Assembly: GCA_023091665.1 (NCBI GenBank) | Contig: JALJCQ010000011.1 | Span: 2,294,001-2,358,000, forward strand | Source of the DNA: Pythium myriotylum | Lineage: Eukaryota; Oomycota; Peronosporomycetes; Pythiales; Pythiaceae | Reading direction: 5' to 3' | Length of the DNA: 64,000 bases | Shown: piece by piece, positions 13,229 through 24,733 of the stretch | Layout: each line of letters starts with the position of its first letter | Position numbering within the stretch: the first letter of the stretch is position 1 | Program-made: the position numbers and the translations under genes | The notes under the pieces: generated by a model | Told to the model about the DNA's origin: nothing | The model's input: the letters and a program-made list of their open reading frames with translations, nothing else | Databases searched by the model: none

Positions 13229-14144
13229 CTATGCCTTGCGCACCATGACGGGCTTGCGCACGATGAACTTGCCGTTCTTGGAGCTCTGCTTGCGCGAGAC
13301 CTTGACTTTCTTGACGATCTTCTCGGCAAGTACCTTGCGGGTCTTTGGCTGAGCCTTTCCGGGCAGGATCGCCTTGGCGGCCTTGGCCTTGAACTGCTTG
13401 GTCGGCGGCGGCTGCAGCAGCTGCTGCTGCTTCTTGGTTCGTCGCAGGTCCGACTTGGATCGCACCAGCGTGATCTGCAGCTTGGCGCCTTTCTTGTTTG
13501 ACTTGTTGACTTCACGACCAGTCTTGTTGACCACAAACGTCTTGACCTTCGCTTGCTGCTTTGGAGACAGCACCGGCGACTTGAATTTCTGCTGCTGCTG
13601 TCGTTTCTGGTTCTGCTGAAGCTGCTTGGTGTTCTTCTGCAGCTGCGGCTTGTTGGTCTTTGTCGGTGCGTTGTTCTGTGTCTTCTTCTTCTGCTGTTCC
13701 TTCGGACTCGTCACCGTGCGTCCCGAGTTCTTGTGCTTCTTCGCATTCTTGCGCGGACTGTTCGTATTCGCATTCTGCTGCGGGGTCTGCGTCTGCGTCT
13801 GCGTCTGTGGCAGTCCGCGCTTCTTGTTCACCTTGTCCTTACGTTTGTCAGCCTGTGCATTGGCGACCGCCTTCTTCTTTTGCTGCTGCGCGTCCTGCTT
13901 CTTCGAGGGCGCGGCGTGGTCGTGCTTGACGCTCTCGCGCTTCTTCTGCTTGAACTCCTTCTTGGTCTCTTTCTTGCGCTCCTTGATCAGATCATCTAAG
14001 CCGCCGAGATCAACATCGTCAGCATCCATGCGGCGGGGCAGCGTGCGACGAGCGCGTCGTCGTCGTACCGAGCGAGAGGTTGAGGCGCGCGTCAATGGGT
14101 GAGCTCACGATCGTGGCGTAGCTGCTGGCGGCGTCGACGGACAT
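13229..14144 (-). CDS. UAP56-binding-motif protein, putative mRNA export adaptor (ALY/UIF-like)
   Basis: Two exons: 14069-14144 and 13229-13995, joined across a 73-nt intron (donor GTACGA, branch-like CTGAC, acceptor TTAG). They total 843 nt (280 aa). Splicing creates the sequence LNLSLDDLIKERKKE at residues 22-36, a close match to the UAP56/DDX39-binding motif of ALY, UIF and their relatives. The rest is very basic and low complexity, with Lys/Gln/Asn runs and a QTQTQTQT stretch around residue 75, fitting an RNA-binding adaptor. Without the splice, an ATG inside the intron (14029) would give a protein lacking the perfect motif. No RRM is seen, so UIF/FYTTD1-like rather than ALY-like. Nuclear location and export role are inferred from the motif. 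Confidence 0.75.
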
Positions 14145-14521
14145 CGTGGACGAGTGGCGACGGCAGAGAAGAAGAAGAAAAAAAAGAAGCGCTTGATGCG
14201 AGAGCTCTGGAGACGGCGGATCCGCGAATGAGGAGAGCAGCGAGAGAGCAGCGAGCGGCGCGTCCTTCAGGTCGCACGGCCTTTTGATGGGAGAAGTGAG
14301 TGTGGGGGGGGGGGGGATCAACCCAGAAACGAAACGTAGAAGATTCGGCGTTTTTCGACCAATCGAATCGTCCATAAAATGATTCAGACCAATCAGAACG
14401 AAGGATAAATGATCTCGTCTGTCGTTTCAGCTGCTCACCGGATCTTTCGAATTTTTTGGCACACATTCTTTCTTTCTTTTCTTTCGACGACGGCGCAACG
14501 GCTCGCGAGCTTTTGGTCGGA
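14145..14521. promoter_or_regulatory. Promoter region of export-adaptor gene with two CCAAT boxes and a G13 run
   Basis: This 377-bp gap lies upstream of the export adaptor and downstream of the cysteine synthase stop; both genes run leftwards. It holds CCAAT at 14359-14363 and 14389-14393 in the same orientation, 30 bp apart, and a run of 13 G at 14304-14316. The boxes sit about 215-250 bp from the start codon. No gene is seen. Confidence 0.4.
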
Positions 14522-16055
14522 TCACGGCTGGCCGTCCGAGCCGTCGAGGAACTCGAGGTGGCTCGCCGCCGCCTCGAGCTGCCAGTGCTGCTGGATGTGC
14601 TCGTCGTCCCAGAACTTGGTCAGGTGCCGCTGCCCCGAGTCGCAGAGCACGGTCACGACCGTGTGGCCCGGCCCGAGCTTGCGTGCCGCACGCACGGCCG
14701 CGACGCAGTTGAGCGCGCTCGAGCTGCCGACGAAGAGCCCCTCGTTGCGCAGCAAGAACCGCGACATCTCGACGGTCTCGTTGTCGGGCACGAGGAACGC
14801 GTCGTCGATCGCCGCGAGCAGGAAGTTCTCGGTGAGCCGGTCGATGCCGACGCCCTCGGCGATCGTGTCGTAGCTGAGAGGAATGACGCGAAAAGTGTGA
14901 GCGTACGAACAGCGAAAAATAGATATGTGAGGGACGGGGAGGAAGCGTACCGGTGGCGGCGGATCTTGGCCTCGGCCTGCTGCGGCGCGTAGCAGACGTT
15001 GCTGCGCACTTTGTTGTAGAGACTCGAGCCCGGCGGATCGGCGAGGAACACTTTGATGTCCGGGTTTTGCTCTTTTAGATACGTTGAAACGCCGGCGATG
15101 GTGCCGCCAGTGCCTGATTGCAAGCAAAACAGAACCTCACGTGAGTCTCAGCTTGCGATCGAGAGCGATTAACTTTCACGCACCGGACGACATGACGAAC
15201 GCGTCCATTTGTCCATTTGTCTGCTTCCAGATCTCTGGCCCCGTGGTCGTATAGTGGATTTCAAAGTTGGCCGTGTTCTCGAACTGGTTCGCAAAGTACC
15301 CGCCTGTCCGTGCACTTGGAATGAGTGCTCAACGGCCTTTTTCGTCAGCGTTTCAGATCTAACGTACCTTCGATCGCAGCAGCTCGCCGGCGCGCCTCGT
15401 TGACGTAGTGCTTGGCGTTCACGATGGACGCAGGCTTCACCAATTCCACCTGAGCGCCAAACTTCTGCAACAGCTGCGACTTCTCCTTGGCCTGATCGTC
15501 GGGCATGACGATCATGCAGTTGTAGTGCTTGGCTGTTTGGATCAATGCTCTCGTCAGGCGAATCCCGCCGAACGTTGTTCAAGTCTCTCATCCACCTACC
15601 GCGTGCCATCAGCGACAAACTAATGCCTGTGCTTCCCGAAGTTCCCTCCACGATCGTGCCACCTTCCGGCAGCAGCCCGCGCCGCTCGGCGTCCTCGACG
15701 ATGCCTTTTGCGACGCGGTCCTTGGAGCTCCCACCCGGATTCATGAACTCTGCCTTCGCCTACATCACCACAATCAATGAGTCAATCTTGAAAATCGCAT
15801 GAAGAGCGTTGCCAAGCCCACGAGGATCGTGCAGCCGGTCGCTTTGGAGAGACTCGTGAGCTCTACGATCGGCGTGTTGCCGACGAGACCGGCGAAGCCG
15901 CTCGGGTACGACGGCGCCTTCTTCCGTCTCCCCAGTCCAGCGGGCTCAGTGGTAGAGAGCAAATCGATCAGCTTCCACGCTGAAAGCGTCGCCATGGCGA
16001 TCGTGACGCTCCATTTCAGCAGCGACGCCGACCACGCTGCAGCCTCGGTGCTCAT
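14522..16055 (-). CDS. Cysteine synthase (O-acetylserine sulfhydrylase family), membrane-anchored
   Basis: PLP enzyme of the fold II family that makes cysteine from O-acetylserine and sulfide. About six exons. The N-terminus has a hydrophobic segment ([20 protein letters not shown]), then the catalytic start [20 protein letters not shown]. The next exon gives [19 protein letters not shown], with the Schiff-base Lys in SSKDR, and the phosphate-binding loop GTSGSTGIS. Later come [42 protein letters not shown] and [11 protein letters not shown]. The C-terminus is [14 protein letters not shown]. The N-terminal anchor resembles the fungal membrane-associated cysteine synthase-like group rather than cytosolic CysK. 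No CBS domain or heme motif follows, which argues against cystathionine beta-synthase. ATG at 16053-16055; the TTG further out has no support. Confidence 0.88.
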
Positions 16056-16206
16056 GGTGATTGACAAGGCAACAAATTGCAGAAACTCAGGACCACGTTT
16101 TATTTTCCACCAATACGAGAACGTACAGATCTCTATTTGAACGAATCAGCGAGTTGCGTAGCTCCTCGTCAGAAGATGGCTACAGGTCGCAGACATTTTT
16201 GCTCAC

Positions 16207-18964
16207 TCATTCTTGCTCGGTCAAGCTGGCTCGACAAGCAACGAACGCCGAGCTCGACTCGAGTGAGATCCCGAGCTCAGTGATGATTCTACATTAGATG
16301 CACGGCAGTTAAGAAACAGTTGTAGTTCGTGGGTGGTGGTGGTCCGACGTACCTGTGCAGCTCTTCCAGGTCCAGGCGAAGCTGGACGCGCATCTTCTGG
16401 GTGTCGGTCATGCCGTCCGAAGCGCCAAACCCACCTGGAGCATTGCGCTGCATTTTTCGACTCTTTAGCGACTCCTCAAGCTCCTGAGCGGACTTGAGCA
16501 ACTCCGTGGAGAGCGAGTGGTAGAGCTCGCACACCGGATCCACGACGGAGACGATGAAGTCTCGTCTGGAATCGCCGACGAAATGGCCGCCCCATCGTTC
16601 GAGGAATTCTTCCAGCGGCCTAAACCACGCGCCGTTGTGAGAGATGTGTGGGGAAAGTGTGTCAATAAAAGAAGGGACACTAACCTGGCGATATTTGGGA
16701 CATATGTAGAGGCCGCGGTGGGCGGCGGCTTGTTCGTCATTTGGTATTGTCCCTTGACAGTCCTGCGTGATGGATGAAACATTTGAGAACAACCAAGCAA
16801 GCTAGAACAGTAGAGGCTTCGTCACGTACCGTAATGCTGGCAGCACCTTCTTACACTCATCCGTGACGGCACTCGCTGCTGCCTCCCAGCAACGCCGCTC
16901 GAGTTGGCCAATCGTTTCTATAGTCTCTCCAAATAAATCATGAACGAACTCATCTGAGTCATCCGTGAAGTCACTGACGTTTCGTTTCACAATTGGATAT
17001 AGTTCATTCCTGATCTAAGCACACATAACACTTCTGTTAGATCGTCCACATGCACCAAAACCGCATAAGGGGGTCTTCTACCTTTGCCACGAGCACATTG
17101 AAGTCACTTCCAGCACAAAATACGTCCTCCTCGCTTCCTAAGCATGCCATCTGGACGTTTGCAAAGTTTGCTTTGGTAGACGCTTGCATCTGTGTCACGG
17201 CTTGCTCGAGTGGGTCCCGCCAAATCTCAACATAATGGACTAAGAGCTGGAGGCACAACTTCGTGAACTCAGGTAGGAGAGGCTGTAGGAAAACTTTCTC
17301 GTCCCAGCACTTCGTCATGGCGTCCCACACAGCACGAGAATTAGGAAATAGCAGCTGCCCGTCGGGTGCACGTGGGACATCGGTGGCAGAACTGATGCCG
17401 TTTTCGGGTCGTTTCTCACCAAAGGATTTGTCTACATCCGAAGAGAGCTGGTTGAGTCGTAAGTGGAAGTAGACGTCCATGTTCCATTTTTCCTTGAAGT
17501 CAACGACGCATTCGTGTGAGCGAAACCGTTCTCTCATGCGGTCTGTTCCACATAGATTCTCGAGTGCATCAAGAAACTTCATGCTGATCGTGTAATTATG
17601 GTGGAAGCGGTCGGCGTCAGAGCTCTTGAAGATGACCGGATGCTTGTTGACGAGTACGTCAAACAGCGGCTTCCAGATGGCATTACCAAGAAGATCAACA
17701 GATGCCTTGCTATCACCTTGACAGACTGGTAGCTTGAGGATCGCACCAAATTTGTTTGTTGTGAAGTCCAGGATATCATCGTACACTTGTTGCAGACCTT
17801 CACATGACCCGCGGACGCGGCCGTCTAGCTTCCCACGCGTAATGTTCTCCTCAGCAAAGGGTTGGACCAACAGCCGAGCGATCGTCTCCTCCGGGATGTG
17901 GCTCTTCTGGAGCATGACATAGGAACGCAGCAGGTAGCTCAGTCGGGTTGCACTGATTGCATGGTCTCTGTTGTAAAACGTGTCCGGAAACACTTCAGTG
18001 GCGAACTCGGTCTCGAGACGTCGGAGCAGCGTGTCTTCGATCACGGCGATCCGCTTTTCTTCTCGCTGGAGAGAACATTTGAGACAAGCCCGGCATAATT
18101 CAGTTCAGCGCGAAGAACACACCTGGACCGACGGAATATCAACACCGTCCAGAAACTCCAGATCCAAGCGAATCAGAAGCTGCGTCGCGCGCTCTAGCAT
18201 GGCGCACGCCTCTTCAGCGTTTCCGTCTTTCTGCGATCTTTTTACGACCTCAAAGTTATCGAACCCGTCGTCGTCATCGTCGCTCGCGTCACCTTCCGGT
18301 CTTTCTCCGACCCCATCGACGCCCTCGTCAAACGATGTGATCTCGAGCAATTCCTCGAGCAGCAGCAGTTTCTCGGAGACACTAAGCGCCCAACCGCATG
18401 TCAGTTGCAGGATCTTCCTCCGGTATAAACGTAACGGTATTCGCATACCGGATGCTCAGCTCCAGTTCGGCCTCCGTCTTGCGCAGTTCCTCTTCGTGGC
18501 TAATTGTACCATGGACACGCTTCCCGAGGCTTTGCTATCACCGTCCGCCACTCCGTTCAGCTCGCTATTGACTCCACACACACGCAAAACACTAAAGGTC
18601 TCACTTACGATGACTTGCTCGACCTGGTCCACGCGCTTGAGGATCGCGAGCAGCGGCGAGCGCACCGAGGACACCGCCTCGTCCACGCCTTTGAGCTTGG
18701 ACGAGAGCTGCAGGAACTCGGCGTAATCCTGGTTGATGATCGCCACGAGCTACTCGTCCATCGCTCGTCACCAGATCCGCCCGTCGGGTATCTTTCGTGG
18801 TCTCACAATGGACAGCGCACCTGGTTCTCCAGCACGGTCTGGAAGGCCTTGAGGTCCTGGTGGATCGTCTCCATCGGACTGCGCGTGCGGCATTGCTCGA
18901 GGAAGAGCGCGACGTCGAAGCCGTCCTGCGCGAACGCGTCCACGTCGAAGCAGTAGCTCCCCAT
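16207..18964 (-). CDS. COG2: Conserved oligomeric Golgi complex subunit 2
   Basis: Lobe A subunit of the COG tether, which captures retrograde vesicles at the Golgi. About 730-750 aa (human is 738) over roughly nine exons. The start at 18962-18964 gives MGSYCFDVDAFAQDGFDV, equivalent to the N-terminal motif of animal COG2, then QDLKAFQTVLENQ spliced to LVAIINQDYAEFLQLSSKL. Middle: DADRFHHNYTISMKFLDALE and KWNMDVYFHLRLNQL. The C-terminal helices carry GFGASDGMTDTQKMRVQLRL. A last exon (16207-16288) after a short intron supplies IITELGISLESSSAF and the stop at 16207-16209; reading through that intron would give a wrong tail. A (TC)10 tract at 18965-18984 abuts the start codon. Confidence 0.92.
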
Positions 18965-18984
18965 TCTCTCTCTCTCTCTCTCTC
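18965..18984. repeat. (TC)10 microsatellite in 5' leader of COG2
   Basis: Uninterrupted TC dinucleotide tract touching the COG2 start codon, so on the mRNA strand it is a GA-rich leader. It lies in the 280-bp divergent gap between COG2 and the Fab1 gene. Confidence 0.8.
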
Positions 18985-19244
18985 AAGCTCTCCAGCTCTC
19001 AATGGGCGTCTGTCTCTCGTACACCTCAATATGGTCCCTTTTCGTCACGGCAAGAACCTGTTGTATCCCTGTGCATATGCGATATTAGCGATTACGGGTG
19101 GACGATCCGAGGAGAATATGGGTAATCGCCGCGAACAAAAGACAGGGCAGTGGTGGCTCGTTTCTAACCCACCTTATTAGTAGCTCCTGACGCGGTCCTT
19201 CTGGGGCCTCATGCCTTGAAGAACGGAGGCGCCCGAGCTCTCCG

Positions 19245-22200
19245 ATGCGCCGCGCCAACATGCCGCCCATCGCGATGCTGAGCCCCGTGGGCCGCCGCAA
19301 CAGCGACTCGTCGGTGCGCAGTCCGCTCGACTCGCGGTCCTCGGACCAGGCCAAGCCGAGCCACCGTCGTCGCGACCCCGACGCCGCGAGGTACGTTGGT
19401 CCGACACAGACGAATGGCGGTGTCCAAAAGCAACACGCGGAGTTTTCTGATTCCTTCTCTCGCTTCTCTCTGCCTTGGTTTTTGACCACTCGCAAACAGG
19501 ATGACGGCCTACTCGATGCCCGAGCCCATGGCGACGACGCAGGTGCGCGCCTTTTGTCCCCCCCCCCCCCCCCTCCCCTCCCCTTGGTTGGTTTCGACCG
19601 CTTGGGCGTGTCGCTTGGGGAGGAGGAGAGTGATCGTGAAGAGGCGATGGCTCACGACAAGCTGGCGGTTCCACAGGCGCCCAAGACGACGGGCCACATC
19701 TCAAGCAGGCAGTCAGGTAGGCGATGCATGCGCGATTAAAATGGAGCGGCCATGGTATAATTCATCGTCCCTTCTGTCTTGCAGCAAAAGCGACCGAAGC
19801 CCCACGCTCCGCGAGCATGTACTGGATGCCCGACCATCTCTGCAAGGTGTGTCTTCGTTTGTGGCGTTAGCTTGAGACGAATCAGACCACTGAACGGCTC
19901 GAGGAGTTTGTAGAGTTGCTATGACTGCGGCGCTTCCTTCACTGTCTTCCGGCGGCGCCACCACTGCCGTCTGTGCGGTCAGATCTTTTGCCACAACTGC
20001 AGCAGCCAGTTCGTGGACGGCACACTGCACGGATTTCCGAACCAGATGATCCGAATCTGCAAGTTTTGCTCACGCTACGTGACGGCTGACGCCGAGAGGA
20101 AGCAGCAAGCGGCCACGGAAGTACGGCGGCGCGCGAGCCTGGATGCTGCGTCATCTCCGCTGCTGCAGTCAGTGCCAGCGATTCCCCCTGAGTCGACGCC
20201 TGTTGAGAAGACATCGCCACTATTGTTCTCTCCCATGAGTGCTGTGGAAGCCGCTGCTATTCCGCTTCCCGAAGACGATGCCCCGATGGACAGAATCTCT
20301 GACGAGCTTGAACAGGAGATAAGAGCCGGAATTCCTGAAGAGATATCGGCCCCGACAGTAGCGCTTTACTCGATTGAATCGACTGAGTCGATTGACTTTC
20401 CGGAGGACCATCAGGAGCCCGCGGATGGGAAGTCGTTTCGACGGCCATCGCTGATGCGACGCCGCCGCTCCAGCCTCGAGTTCCTGAATGGGCAAAGCAC
20501 TTTGACAGCTGGCGACCTCGAGCCAGCCCAGCTTGTAGAAAGCGAGTCAACGGAGAGCGCGTTGGAGGCTACACTAATCAGTCGTCCTTCGCTCGAACTT
20601 GACTCGGACTCATTCCGTGTCAAGAATGATCTCCACACCCAGCGAGAAATTATCTTGGACAAGTACATGGTGCGTACGACCTCGTAGCCGCGAATGGCAA
20701 GTTGGGAGGCCAAACTGACTCACGCCCTCCTGTTCCACAGAAAGCAGCGCATGACCGCATCAAAGAAGGCATTCAACGATCAGTCGATCGATCGATAAAG
20801 CACTTTGCGAGTGATGGGGTGGAAGTCAAACGACTCGTCTCGTCGCTCGAGGACATGGCCTTCATCGTCACGGGCCATTTGTTGTTCAGCATGAAATTCC
20901 GCACACCTAACGGATTCAACTTCGACGAGCTTGTTAAAGTCAAGAGCATTGCGACGCCGATGGAGGCCAACTCCTCTCGGCAGCTCACGAAGGATCCGTA
21001 CAGTTTCAAGTGGTTAGCTGGGTGCGTTTGTCGGAAACAGCTCAGTCACAAGCAAATGGCCCGCAGAATCGACAATCCAAGGATCTTGCTCCTTGCTTGT
21101 GCGATTAGCTACGATCGCTCTTCTGACAAAGGTAAAATGAGCTCATTGGACGCGCTCATTGAGTCGGAGCAGAGCTATATGGCGATCCTGGTCAGGAAAA
21201 TTTCCAAGCTCGAGCCGGACATCATCTTCGTCGAGCGAACGGTATCAAGATACGCACAGGAGTTTCTGCAACAGCTTGGCGTGGCCATCGTGCTCAATGT
21301 CAAACACGAGACACTTGAGCGGATTGGACGTTATACTGGTGCCATGGTACTTCCATCCGTCGATCACGTTGACCAAGTGAACCCAGAAGAGGCGATCGGC
21401 AGGTGTCGGTCCTTCTACGCGCAGACCGTGCCCATCGCTCCTGAGGACGGGCCGGATACTCCAGCGGCTCCTGCTCCGAGCGCAGCAAATGGTGAAGGCC
21501 ATATCACTTATCAAAGATCGTCGTCCAATGCTGGACGCGCAAAGAACGAGACATACCTATACCTGGACGGGTGTGATCCGCTTAATGGTTGCACTGTGCT
21601 GATCACCGGTCCATCGAAGAAAAAGCTCGGAGTGATGAAGACGCTCATGCGGAATGTTCTTTCGATGACTTATCGCACTCTTCTCGAAGCCCACGTGCTC
21701 TCTGGGCTCGATCTGAGTTTCATTGATTGGTACCGTCACAGCCTCGCAGACCAGCTTGACCGAGTGACGTGGTGTACGACTTGCACGCTGCGACAGTATG
21801 AGACCGTGGAGGGAAAGTTGCGCTACTATCAGTGCTCAGGGTCCAAACGCATCGGCATCGCCCCGTACGCCAACGAGGACATTTCTCTTGGTAACTTTCT
21901 TGCAAAAGAAATGGAGGCGCTTTCGTATCGCTGCAGTGTACGTTGTATATCACATGTGCGAGTGCTGTGATTGCGAAGCTGATTCTTGTACCTCAATGTA
22001 GAACCCGAAGTGCGGCTTCACGATGGTTGACCATGTTCAAACGTTTAGCTGCACGGCCGGGACGGTCACGGTTTCGTTTGAGGAGCTCCCAGACTCGACG
22101 GATGCTTCTTCGGCAAACGGCTCCTACGTGAATGTATTGAGCCTGCTTGGGAATGAGTCCGGTACGGCGCCTCCCACGAGCCCTGAAGAAGAGGATGAAG

Positions 22201-24733
22201 AATGCCCAACCATTGTGTATGGAAAGTGGTGCATCGAGTGTGCCAAGATGGTCTGCCCATTCGCACCACTTAAAAAGTACGCGTACAAGTTCTCGCTTGC
22301 GCGCCTCCTTGAGATCCTGTTGAGTGACAGCCACCCGGAGTCCGTGACACTTGAGGGCGAAGTAGTGCCCGAGCTTACACCGACTTGCCCCCACAACTTC
22401 ATGAAGTCGCATGTTCTCTTCTTCAACGTTGGACGCATCGTCGCGCGCATGGATTTCGCTATGCGCAAGCCCTTGCGGCTATTTAATACGCCTTCAACAG
22501 TAGTCATTGACGGCAAGCGACGCAGACGCGCGGTTGCCCAGTGTCTTCTCTCGAACACTGGAGAGGAATCGAGCTTGGTCGCGGTTGCAGCAGCTAGTCG
22601 CACTGAGATGCTGATGTCGCTTCTAGATAAGCTCATGGAACTCTTCTCAGACAAGGTCGGGAACGTGGAAGAGGTTGTGCTGTCGTGCCAAGACCAGGAC
22701 GAAGTCGCAACTGACGTGCTGATTGAGATTGCGTTCGTGAAGAAGCTCATCGACTCTGAATGCTTGTCATTTTCCCAACGTATCGCAGCAATTGGAGGAG
22801 AGCCATCAGCTAACAAGCAGCTCGCCGAGACGGATCACGTTAAACGGGCTCTTTACTACGCCGTTTGTGGATGGATCGAAGAGATGCAGAAGCTTCGTCG
22901 ACTCATCCGAGCTAAGTTGGCTATTGAACCGGATAACTCCGTTGCGGCCTCGCCGTTCAGTTTGAGTGGCTTCAGCTTCTCTACACCAACCAGTATGTCG
23001 CCCGCATCGTCGCCTCGACGGAGTCGACCCTCTAGTAAGGAGGGATATTTGGAAGAGCGAGACCGGTCGCGTGCGTCTTCGAGTGCGCAAAGCTTCAACG
23101 GAGCACCTGAAGACCGAAACAGCCTGTACGCGGCGTCTTCACCCGGGGTCTCGCTACAGCCCAAGCTTGCGAAGAGCGTGTCTGTGCAGTCCGCTCCTGC
23201 AGGATCTCAGAAGATTGACTCGAAAGAGGTGGGTCTGCTTTGTCACGGAGGCATGTGTTGCGTGATGGCGATAGTTTACATTGTTGTATGCTGAACAGTC
23301 GGGTTGGAGGGGGATGCTCTGGGACATCTACAGAGCCGTTGGCAAGTCGACTCCAGGAGATGACTTAGACTTGCCGTTACCAGTTGAGCTGCTCGAAGGT
23401 CACCCATCCCTGTCCAGCCGATCGAATGATTGCACATTTCTGGTCAATGAGATGGTGCCGATTACGTCGGTTGCTTATGCTCTTGCGTCCCAGTCCTACG
23501 ACGAGCAGTTGGAAGCGTGGAAAATCTCCCTCCAAGCTCGCTCTTCGACGAATGGCTTGTCACCAACAGCAGAGGCGAAGATTGAGAGTTCAAACTCGTC
23601 GTCTTCCACAGAATGGACTCGCTCAGCTTTGTCCACCTCAACGCATATGCACTTCAAGCACACGGTCGTGGACACACCGCGCCACATTGGATTAATGTTT
23701 CCTTCTGGGTCGGGCTCGACTGGTTGCTGGGAGTTCTCGACCATTGCTTTCTTCCCTCTTCAGGTAACAAAGTGCAGCGCTTTTGGTCTTGGACGGCGTT
23801 CGTTATGATCTGACTTACCGCGTCTTGATCACAGTTTGAGGCTCTTCGCGAGCTATTCTACGGAAACCTTCCCGAGTACCTGTTTTCGATTTCCCATGTG
23901 AACAATTGGGCAGCACTCGGAGGAAAGTCGGGAGCGTCATTCTATCGAACACTGGACGATCGCTTTGTGGTGAAGCACATCTCATCAACTGAGCAGCAGG
24001 TGAGGCTCCTCTGCTGTAAATGATATGCAGTCTGTCGTCTGACCTGCATTCCTTGTTACGAAAGAGTTTCCTGGAAGTACTGCCATCTTATTTCGATTAC
24101 ATGTCAAAAGTTTTCCATGATGAGGCCGCGAGCGTCATTTCAAAAACGTTTGGTATGTACCAGACGACAATCACGAGAAAAGACACCGGTCAGCGTACTA
24201 CGCACCACATCGTTGTAATGGAGAACGCATTTTATGGTCAGACGATCACGAAGACGTTCGACTTGAAGGGGAGCTCACGAAACCGATACGTCAAGCCCGA
24301 TGCAGACGGCAAACCTCGGGCGGTTGAACTCGACGGCAACTTCGTTGAGATGACGGAGGGTCATCCTATGGGAGTCATCGCTGAAGATCATGAACTGCTC
24401 TTGAGTGCGATCGAGAACGATTCAGCGTTCTTGACCTCGATTAACATCGTTGACTTCTCGCTCGTGCTCGGCCTTGGTGGGAACACACCTGACCTTCCAA
24501 ATGTGTACACCAAGATGACAGTGGGCATCATAGACTACATGCGCCAATTTGATTTGATGAAGAGAGTTGAGAGTGTCAGCAAGTCGGTAGCGATGATCGC
24601 TGGCCAGTCGTCTCCTACGATCATCGAGCCTGCATTATACAGCAAACGATTTTCCGACGCGGTTCGAAGGTATTTTATGCCTGTCACGCCGATTGACTCG
24701 GACCGCAACGACCCCTATATCGCGAGTCGCTAG
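19245..24733 (+). CDS. FAB1: 1-phosphatidylinositol-3-phosphate 5-kinase (PIKfyve/Fab1)
   Basis: Makes PI(3,5)P2 on endosomes and lysosomes/vacuoles. About 1,550-1,600 aa in some ten exons. A Ser-rich N-terminus is followed by a FYVE zinc finger (19820-20080): WMPD, then CKSCYDC assembled across an intron, RRRHHCRLCG and FCHNC. A long CCT/TCP1-type chaperonin-like region lies at about 20750-21760 (GVEVKRLVSSLEDMAFIV; PDIIFVERTVSRYAQEFL; LGVMKTLMRNVLSMTYRT). The Fab1 Cys-rich region follows (about 21760-22330; WCTTCTLR, ISLGNFL, KWCIECAKM). The lipid kinase domain is in 23860-24733: GGKSGASFYRTLDDRFVVKH, DLKGSSRNR and NIVDFSLVLG. No DEP domain is evident, as in plant and fungal forms. Its stop codon overlaps that of the opposing gene. 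Confidence 0.93.
19558..19573. repeat. C16 homopolymer in Fab1 intron
   Basis: A run of 16 cytosines within the second intron of the Fab1 gene. It may vary in length between strains or be misassembled. Confidence 0.7.
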
